A stretch of DNA of 8,433 nt from Nitrospira sp. (GTDB lineage Bacteria > Nitrospirota > Nitrospiria > Nitrospirales > Nitrospiraceae): contig JABMDG010000278.1 in NCBI GenBank assembly GCA_015904045.1, forward strand, positions 1-8,433, in the 5' to 3' direction. Below the pieces are notes generated by a model, which was not told the origin of the DNA, did no database searches, and saw only the letters and a program-made list of their open reading frames with translations. Shown piece by piece: positions 4,994-8,433 of the stretch. The translations under genes and the position numbers were made by a program. Position 1 is the stretch's first letter; every line of letters begins with the position of its first letter.

Positions 4994-5614
4994 ACGAAAT
5001 TGGCAACGGTGCTGGTGGTCGCGTGGCTGGCCTGTCCATTGCCTGTCCTTGTGTCAGCCGGTCAAGGGGATTTGGGAACCGGGATTCCTGCCGAAGACTA
5101 TGGGTTGTACGACCAGGTCGTCGAGCGAAAATTTCTCACCTCGCAGACGAAATTGGTGTTGCTCGAACGCGCGACCGTATCCCGGATTTTTCCTGATCAA
5201 ACGGAACCGATGACGGAGGGATGGCTTCACGAGCGGAACTATTTCATGGGCCAATTGCCGGCGGACCTCGTGCGGGATTTTGTCGGTGCCAATCGCACCG
5301 CCTCTCGGCTTGACGCACGGTTCCAGTTCGGCGTTCGGTACCGATTCATGTCGGCTGGTTCCATCGAAGAACCGGAGGTGGCATCAGCGTTGCCCGTGCA
5401 AGCGCCTCCGGTATTGGATCGGCTCGCCTTTTCGCGGGTGGGCCGCACGTTGCGCAACGATCAGGCGCTGCTCTACGTGGAAAATTTTCGGCCGGATGGC
5501 ACCGGGGCTGGGTTTTTGGTCTGGTTTCACCGGCACGAACGCAGCTGGGTGTTGGCCGATACCGAAGTGGTGTGGACTCTTCACGGCCAGGAACGAGCAG
5601 AGGAGAGGTCGTAG
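4991..5614 (+). CDS. exported hypothetical protein with SRVGxT...QALLYVE motif, 207 aa
   Basis: The start at 4991 opens straight into a signal peptide (residues 1-24, cleavage near VSA-G); upstream in-frame ATGs at 4919 and 4940 give poorer signals. The mature protein shows EDYGLYDQVVERKF near its start, VLLERATVSRIFP at 57-68, a central LVRDFVGANRTASRLDARF and a C-terminal block LAFSRVGRTLRNDQALLYVENFRPDGTGAGFLVWFHRHERSWVL (145-188). The pattern SRVG...QALxYV...GxGxxVxxxxxxxxW is familiar to me from unnamed exported proteins in several phyla with no known function. No catalytic residues stand out. There is no Shine-Dalgarno sequence. The next gene follows 39 nt later in the same direction, so co-transcription with the hydrolase is likely. 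Confidence 0.8.
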   Translation: MTKLATVLVVAWLACPLPVLVSAGQGDLGTGIPAEDYGLYDQVVERKFLTSQTKLVLLERATVSRIFPDQTEPMTEGWLHERNYFMGQLPADLVRDFVGANRTASRLDARFQFGVRYRFMSAGSIEEPEVASALPVQAPPVLDRLAFSRVGRTLRNDQALLYVENFRPDGTGAGFLVWFHRHERSWVLADTEVVWTLHGQERAEERS

Positions 5615-5653
5615 CTTGCGTCGTAGCGTACGGGAGCGGTAGCATGCACGGTC

Positions 5654-6295
5654 ATGGCTGCCCTGATTCGAAAGACCTTTTCGGTGCCTCCCCTCGGATG
5701 CAACTGCTCGATCATCGGCGACCCGGTCACTAAGCAAGCCATCGTGATTGATCCGGGCGGAGCCCATGAGCGCATTCTCCACGAAGTCCACCAGCTGGGG
5801 CTCACCGTCAGCCACATCCTGCACACCCATGCCCACTTCGATCATTTCCTGGCGTCCGGTGCGATGAAGCAGGCCACAGGGGCCGTCCTCTGTCTGCACC
5901 AAGACGATCTCGACCTATGGAAGAACCTCGACGTGCAGTGCCGGATGTTCGGCGTGCCGTCAGGGGCCGTGCCGATGCCGGATTATTGGCTTGAGGACGA
6001 GGAGAAACTCTTGCTGGGCGACATTCCTGTGTTTGCCCTGCACACGCCGGGCCATACGCCAGGGTCGATGAGTTTTCATGCGCCGGGCGACAAACTGGTC
6101 TTGGCAGGAGACACGTTGTTCCGCGGCAGTATCGGGCGCACCGATTTGTGGGGCGGCGATTTCGATGCCATCGAGCAGTCGATCAGAGAGCGGCTCTATA
6201 CCCTCGATGACACGACGGTGGTGGTGACAGGCCATGGGCCGGAGACCGAAATTGGCAGGGAGAAGGAATCGAATCAATTCTTTCGCGTGTCGTAA
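5654..6295 (+). CDS. metallo-beta-lactamase-fold hydrolase, type II glyoxalase II-like (GloC/YcbL type)
   Basis: At 213 aa this is the length of short YcbL/GloC-type enzymes, which lack the C-terminal domain of classical glyoxalase II. The metal ligands are all present: HxHxDH at 59-64 (THAHFDH), His134 in GHTPGSM, Asp153 in AGDTLFRGSIGRTDL and His194 in GHGPETEIGREKESNQF. The RGSIGRTDL and GREKxxNxF signatures are typical of this subgroup. The expected reaction is hydrolysis of S-D-lactoylglutathione or a related thioester in methylglyoxal detoxification, in the cytoplasm. The true thiol cofactor in this organism is unknown. There is no good ribosome-binding site within 12 nt of the ATG. Three GTAGC words lie between the preceding stop and this start. 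It is probably in one operon with the exported protein upstream. Confidence 0.93.
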   Translation: MAALIRKTFSVPPLGCNCSIIGDPVTKQAIVIDPGGAHERILHEVHQLGLTVSHILHTHAHFDHFLASGAMKQATGAVLCLHQDDLDLWKNLDVQCRMFGVPSGAVPMPDYWLEDEEKLLLGDIPVFALHTPGHTPGSMSFHAPGDKLVLAGDTLFRGSIGRTDLWGGDFDAIEQSIRERLYTLDDTTVVVTGHGPETEIGREKESNQFFRVS

Positions 6296-6311
6296 TCAGA
6301 AATTGTCGCGG

Positions 6312-6623
6312 CTAGTCTTTCCCCATGCGCTCTTTCAGCCGTTCGAGCCGCCTCTCGGTGGATTGCTTGATGAACGTCATGTTCTCGGCCAAGTGCTGCT
6401 GGGCAGTGATCTTGCCCTCCTCGCGTCTTTTGAGCTGATCGAGCCCGAATTGGGAGATGATCGGGCCATCTTCCAGGTTCAGCTCTTTCCAAATTTCGGC
6501 ACAGCGTGATTGTTTGACAGGCGGATACTTGTCGCACGGAGGATCAACGGGTTTTGCCTCCACGCCGGTGTGAATGGCGAGCCCCAAGAGGACGAAGAAA
6601 ACGATCCGCAGAAATCTGAACAT
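6312..6623 (-). CDS. small exported protein with two cysteines and helical tail, 103 aa
   Basis: The ATG at 6623 is preceded by AAAAGGAA with an 8-nt gap and opens into a signal peptide ending VEA at residue 23. The frame open from 6671 lacks this logic. The mature protein starts KPVDPPCDKYPPVKQSRC, with Cys30 and Cys41 able to form a disulfide in the periplasm. The rest is helical and charged (LDQLKRREEGKITAQQHL, STERRLERLKERMGKD). I do not recognise a family. It is convergent with the hydrolase gene, 16 nt between stops. Its start lies only 16 bp from that of the divergent methyltransferase, so its promoter must lie inside that gene. Confidence 0.75.
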   Translation of the reverse strand: MFRFLRIVFFVLLGLAIHTGVEAKPVDPPCDKYPPVKQSRCAEIWKELNLEDGPIISQFGLDQLKRREEGKITAQQHLAENMTFIKQSTERRLERLKERMGKD

Positions 6624-6639
6624 CGTACGTTCCTTTTCT

Positions 6640-7284
6640 ATGGCTGACCGTTCGACCACGCACCATACCATAACGTATGTCGTCGCGCAGACCCTTCGGA
6701 CCTATGAGAAGGATGCTGAGATCTTTCTCCAACAATGGGGACGCAAGAAGTACAAGCGGCCGGCACTGCTGAAGGAATGGGTGGCGTTGTTGCCCAGCCG
6801 GGCAGTGGTGCTCGATCTGGGCTGTGGTGCCGGTCAAGACGCGCGGTATCTCGCTTCTCTGGGGCACCGAGTCGTCGGGCTGGATCGTACGACCCCGTTG
6901 CTACGATTCGCTAAGGGGCGTAAGGCTGCTTTGCCGTTTGTGCAGGCAGATATGCGGGCCTTGCCTGTTCGAACCGGTAGCTTCGATGGAATTTGGGCGG
7001 CGGCCTCGCTCATGCACGTGCCCAAGCCGGTGGCGCAGCAGGTGTTGAAGACGCTGCGGGACTGCGTACGGCCAGACGGCTTGCTGGCCGCGACCATCAC
7101 GCATGGCTGGCACAGCCGTATCAAAACAGAAGGCTGGATGCCGGGCCGCTACTTCGCGCGGTGGAAAAAGGACGAACTGGCCAAGGCCCTCCATCGTACT
7201 GGCTGGCAGGTCCTGTCACTGCGCGTCGTCAGTAATCGGGAACGGAAGGGTCGGTGGATCAACGTGATCGCGCGGGGAATATAA
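6640..7284 (+). CDS. SAM-dependent class I methyltransferase
   Basis: From the ATG at 6640 the protein is 214 aa. Motif I is VVLDLGCGAGQDARYLASLG (56-75). The acidic residue at the end of strand 2 is Asp82 in VVGLDRT. QADMRALPV (102-110) contacts the adenine region in such enzymes, and FDGIWAAASLMHV (115-127) is the strand-4 motif. The C-terminus has the usual ELAKALHRTGWQVLSLRVV end. This is a Methyltransf_11/25-type fold, likely acting on a small molecule in the cytoplasm; the substrate cannot be inferred. The first 40 residues are atypical and basic (QQWGRKKYKRPALLKEW). The start is uncertain: no Shine-Dalgarno precedes 6640, and a further in-frame ATG at 6574 would overlap the divergent gene. 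Confidence 0.85.
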   Translation: MADRSTTHHTITYVVAQTLRTYEKDAEIFLQQWGRKKYKRPALLKEWVALLPSRAVVLDLGCGAGQDARYLASLGHRVVGLDRTTPLLRFAKGRKAALPFVQADMRALPVRTGSFDGIWAAASLMHVPKPVAQQVLKTLRDCVRPDGLLAATITHGWHSRIKTEGWMPGRYFARWKKDELAKALHRTGWQVLSLRVVSNRERKGRWINVIARGI

Positions 7285-7344
7285 GCTGCATCTTCCTTTC
7301 TCCCATGATCTGTATTCTGCGCCGGCTTTGCGCTGGGGAGATCC

Positions 7345-7373
7345 TTGACAGGATTGTGAAAGCAGATGAGAAT
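7345..7373 (+). promoter_or_regulatory. sigma-70 promoter of the DUF4160-DUF2442 operon
   Basis: TTGACA (7345-7350) is a perfect -35 box. A 17-bp spacer leads to GAGAAT (7368-7373), a 4 of 6 match to the -10 box. The leader would be about 88 nt long. The rest of the 7285-7467 gap shows no gene and no clear terminator for the methyltransferase. Confidence 0.55.
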
Positions 7374-7467
7374 CGCACAACCTGCTCCCAGCTGAGGAGG
7401 CGCGGGATGTGGCGGTCAGTATGCTCATTAGTTAGGCTAGAGCGAGACTCTGCGATAGGGTAAGAGG

Positions 7468-7728
7468 ATGCCGGCGATCTCTATATTTTTTGGAATCATC
7501 ATCAAGATGTTCTACAACGAGCATGAGCCGGCGCACTTTCACGCTGAGCATCAGGGGCAGCGAGGAAAGTTCGACCTCACCGGTCGGATGGTGGTCGGCA
7601 ACATTGGTTCCAGGACGGCTCTGCGTCTGATCAGGCAGTGGGCGAGAGAGCATGAGGCAGAGATCAGAGCGAACTGGCGGCGGATGAAGGCGGGTAAGCC
7701 GCTCGAAATGATTGAGCCGTTGCGATAA
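7468..7728 (+). CDS. DUF4160 protein, possible toxin-antitoxin-type partner
   Basis: The 86-aa protein matches the DUF4160 pattern throughout: the N-terminal ISIFFGIIIKMFYNEHEPAHFHAEH (family pattern ISxFxGIxIxMYxxxHxPPHFHAxY), then FDLTGRMVVGNIG, the helix ALRLIRQWAREHEAEIRANW and the terminal MIEPLR. Length is typical for the family. His and Glu residues in the EHEPAHFHAEH cluster are the most conserved part and could be functional. Start choice fits the family N-terminus. It is followed 19 nt later by a DUF2442 gene, the usual partner of DUF4160. The pairing has suggested a type II toxin-antitoxin-like module, but biochemical function is not established as far as I know, and which member would be toxic is open. 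Confidence 0.88.
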   Translation: MPAISIFFGIIIKMFYNEHEPAHFHAEHQGQRGKFDLTGRMVVGNIGSRTALRLIRQWAREHEAEIRANWRRMKAGKPLEMIEPLR

Positions 7729-7747
7729 TTGTGAGAGAGGAGGCGTC

Positions 7748-8008
7748 ATGAACAGGATCCCGTGTGTGACCAAGGCCGAATATCGGGGCGGCTACCGGAT
7801 TCATGTGACCTTCGATGACAATTCCGAAAAAACGATCGACTGCCGACGCTACCTGAAGGGGCCGGTCTTTGAGCCGCTGAAGAATGTGAAGTACTTTCAG
7901 CGATTCTTCCTCGACGGCTGGACGGTCGCCTGGCCGAACGGTGCGGACATTGCGCCGGAGGAACTGTACGAGTGCGCCGAGGTCGGCTCCGAACGTGGAG
8001 CGGCCTAA
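7748..8008 (+). CDS. DUF2442 protein, partner of DUF4160
   Basis: The ATG at 7748 is preceded by GAGAGGAGG. The 86-aa product shows the DUF2442 order: AEYRGGYRIHVTFDDNSEKTIDCRRYLKGPVFEPLKNVKYFQRFFLDGWTVAWPNGADIAPEELYE, ending in the diagnostic WPNGADIAPEELY motif (about 60-72). It is a small cytoplasmic alpha/beta protein without a catalytic signature, and in such pairs it is the natural antitoxin candidate by analogy only. The frame open from 7712 overlaps the previous gene and is not used. The two genes are surely one transcript, given the spacing and no promoter between them. Confidence 0.88.
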   Translation: MNRIPCVTKAEYRGGYRIHVTFDDNSEKTIDCRRYLKGPVFEPLKNVKYFQRFFLDGWTVAWPNGADIAPEELYECAEVGSERGAA

Positions 8009-8040
8009 CTCGGTCATAGAGGCTGATGTTAACCAACGGT

Positions 8041-8121
8041 ATGACTGATAAAGAAATTCGGAAAAGTAAGTCCAGTGAGTTTAGAAGTGGAGTACGCGCG
8101 GTTAAAGATCTGACCCCATGA
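8041..8121 (+). CDS. possible 26-codon leader peptide overlapping the next start
   Basis: An ATG at 8041 opens a 26-aa basic, hydrophilic frame (MTDKEIRKSKSSEF...) whose TGA overlaps the next ATG as ATGA at 8118-8121. The following gene has no Shine-Dalgarno of its own, so translational coupling is possible. The ribosome-binding site of the short frame is also poor, and it may be chance. A TTAAAGATCTGACCCC stretch sits at its end. Confidence 0.25.
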   Translation: MTDKEIRKSKSSEFRSGVRAVKDLTP

Positions 8122-8433
8122 GTTCCATGAGAGCCCAAGCAGAACGGAAGCTGTACGAGCGGCTAACCGTCTTTCAAAACGATCTTAGTCAAGCTGTCTA
8201 CTTTGCGAACCACCTCCTGAAGAAGGGATGGCACTTCGATCCGTGGGATAGAAAGATAAGGTGGTCCACATACATGCAGCAGGCTGCTTTCACCAGTGCA
8301 TTAGTGTCCGCGTACTGCAGGCCATTCGCAGGAGCGAGGGCTGCTCCAACGCTGTCAATGAAGCTGGCGCCGTACTGTGCGAACGAACGTCACCTTCACG
8401 AAAAGATGAAATCGCTCCGAAATACGGTCTACG
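8118..8433 (+). CDS. partial hypothetical helical protein, possibly HEPN-like, cut by window end
   Basis: The frame stays open from 8118 to the window end (105 complete codons). An in-frame TAA at 8103 fixes the start to 8118 or 8127. No signal peptide or membrane span is present. The sequence is helical and rich in aromatic residues: KLYERLTVFQNDLSQAVYFANHLLKKGWHF, then WSTYMQQAAFTSALVSAYCRPFAGARAAPTLS, then ERHLHEKMKSLRNTVY at the edge. The last segment resembles unnamed proteins in which LRNxxYAH follows, giving an R-x5-H arrangement similar to the HEPN ribonuclease motif; the histidine would lie just beyond the window. Codon use is slightly more AT-rich than the neighbours, which may indicate accessory DNA. 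It follows the DUF4160-DUF2442 pair by 109 nt. Confidence 0.7.
   Translation, partial: MSSMRAQAERKLYERLTVFQNDLSQAVYFANHLLKKGWHFDPWDRKIRWSTYMQQAAFTSALVSAYCRPFAGARAAPTLSMKLAPYCANERHLHEKMKSLRNTVY

Noticed and set aside
8102..8117. TTAAAGATCTGACCCC stretch as a mobile-element end
   Set aside because: It looks familiar from transposon-adjacent sequences, but no transposase, partner repeat or target duplication is visible in the window.

Overview
The window is an ordinary bacterial chromosome segment with GC content in the mid-50s by eye, short intergenic gaps and many exported proteins. Gene content and style (secreted Pro/Lys-rich protein, lipoproteins, NlpC/P60-type protein, abundant sigma-54 sites, DUF4160/DUF2442 pair) suggest a Gram-negative bacterium. 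A Nitrospira-like organism is my best guess, but no phylogenetic marker is present to prove it.

Left part (1-2215). Three small exported or membrane proteins each sit behind a near-consensus sigma-54 (-24/-12) promoter. They are a 122-aa secreted Pro/Ala- and Lys/Glu/Gly-rich protein on the + strand (114-482) and two paralogous 60-65-aa single-span membrane proteins on the - strand (838-1035 and 1605-1787). The two paralogs lie in a diverged tandem duplication with an offset of about 765 bp. The duplicated unit includes the likely upstream activator site (about 165 bp before the promoter), the sigma-54 promoter, the ORF and a well-conserved 3' region ending in a strong hairpin. This looks like an activator-dependent micro-regulon and is the most interesting part of the window. 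No sigma-54 activator gene is inside the window.

Middle part (2216-4882). An unrecognised 143-aa protein (-) is divergent from a 131-aa exported protein (+). The latter is convergent with an NlpC/P60-like lipoprotein (-) carrying a DxNxDG loop. Upstream of that is a coiled-coil lipoprotein (-).

Right part (4883-7284). A divergent promoter region drives the coiled-coil lipoprotein leftwards and a 207-aa exported protein rightwards. The latter is followed closely by a glyoxalase II-type metallo-beta-lactamase-fold hydrolase, probably in one operon. A 103-aa exported protein (-) and a SAM-dependent methyltransferase (+) have start codons only 16 bp apart.

End (7285-8433). A promoter precedes a DUF4160-DUF2442 two-gene operon that looks like a toxin-antitoxin-type pair. 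A helical protein of unknown function follows and is cut by the window edge, just where a possible HEPN-like R-x5-H motif would finish.
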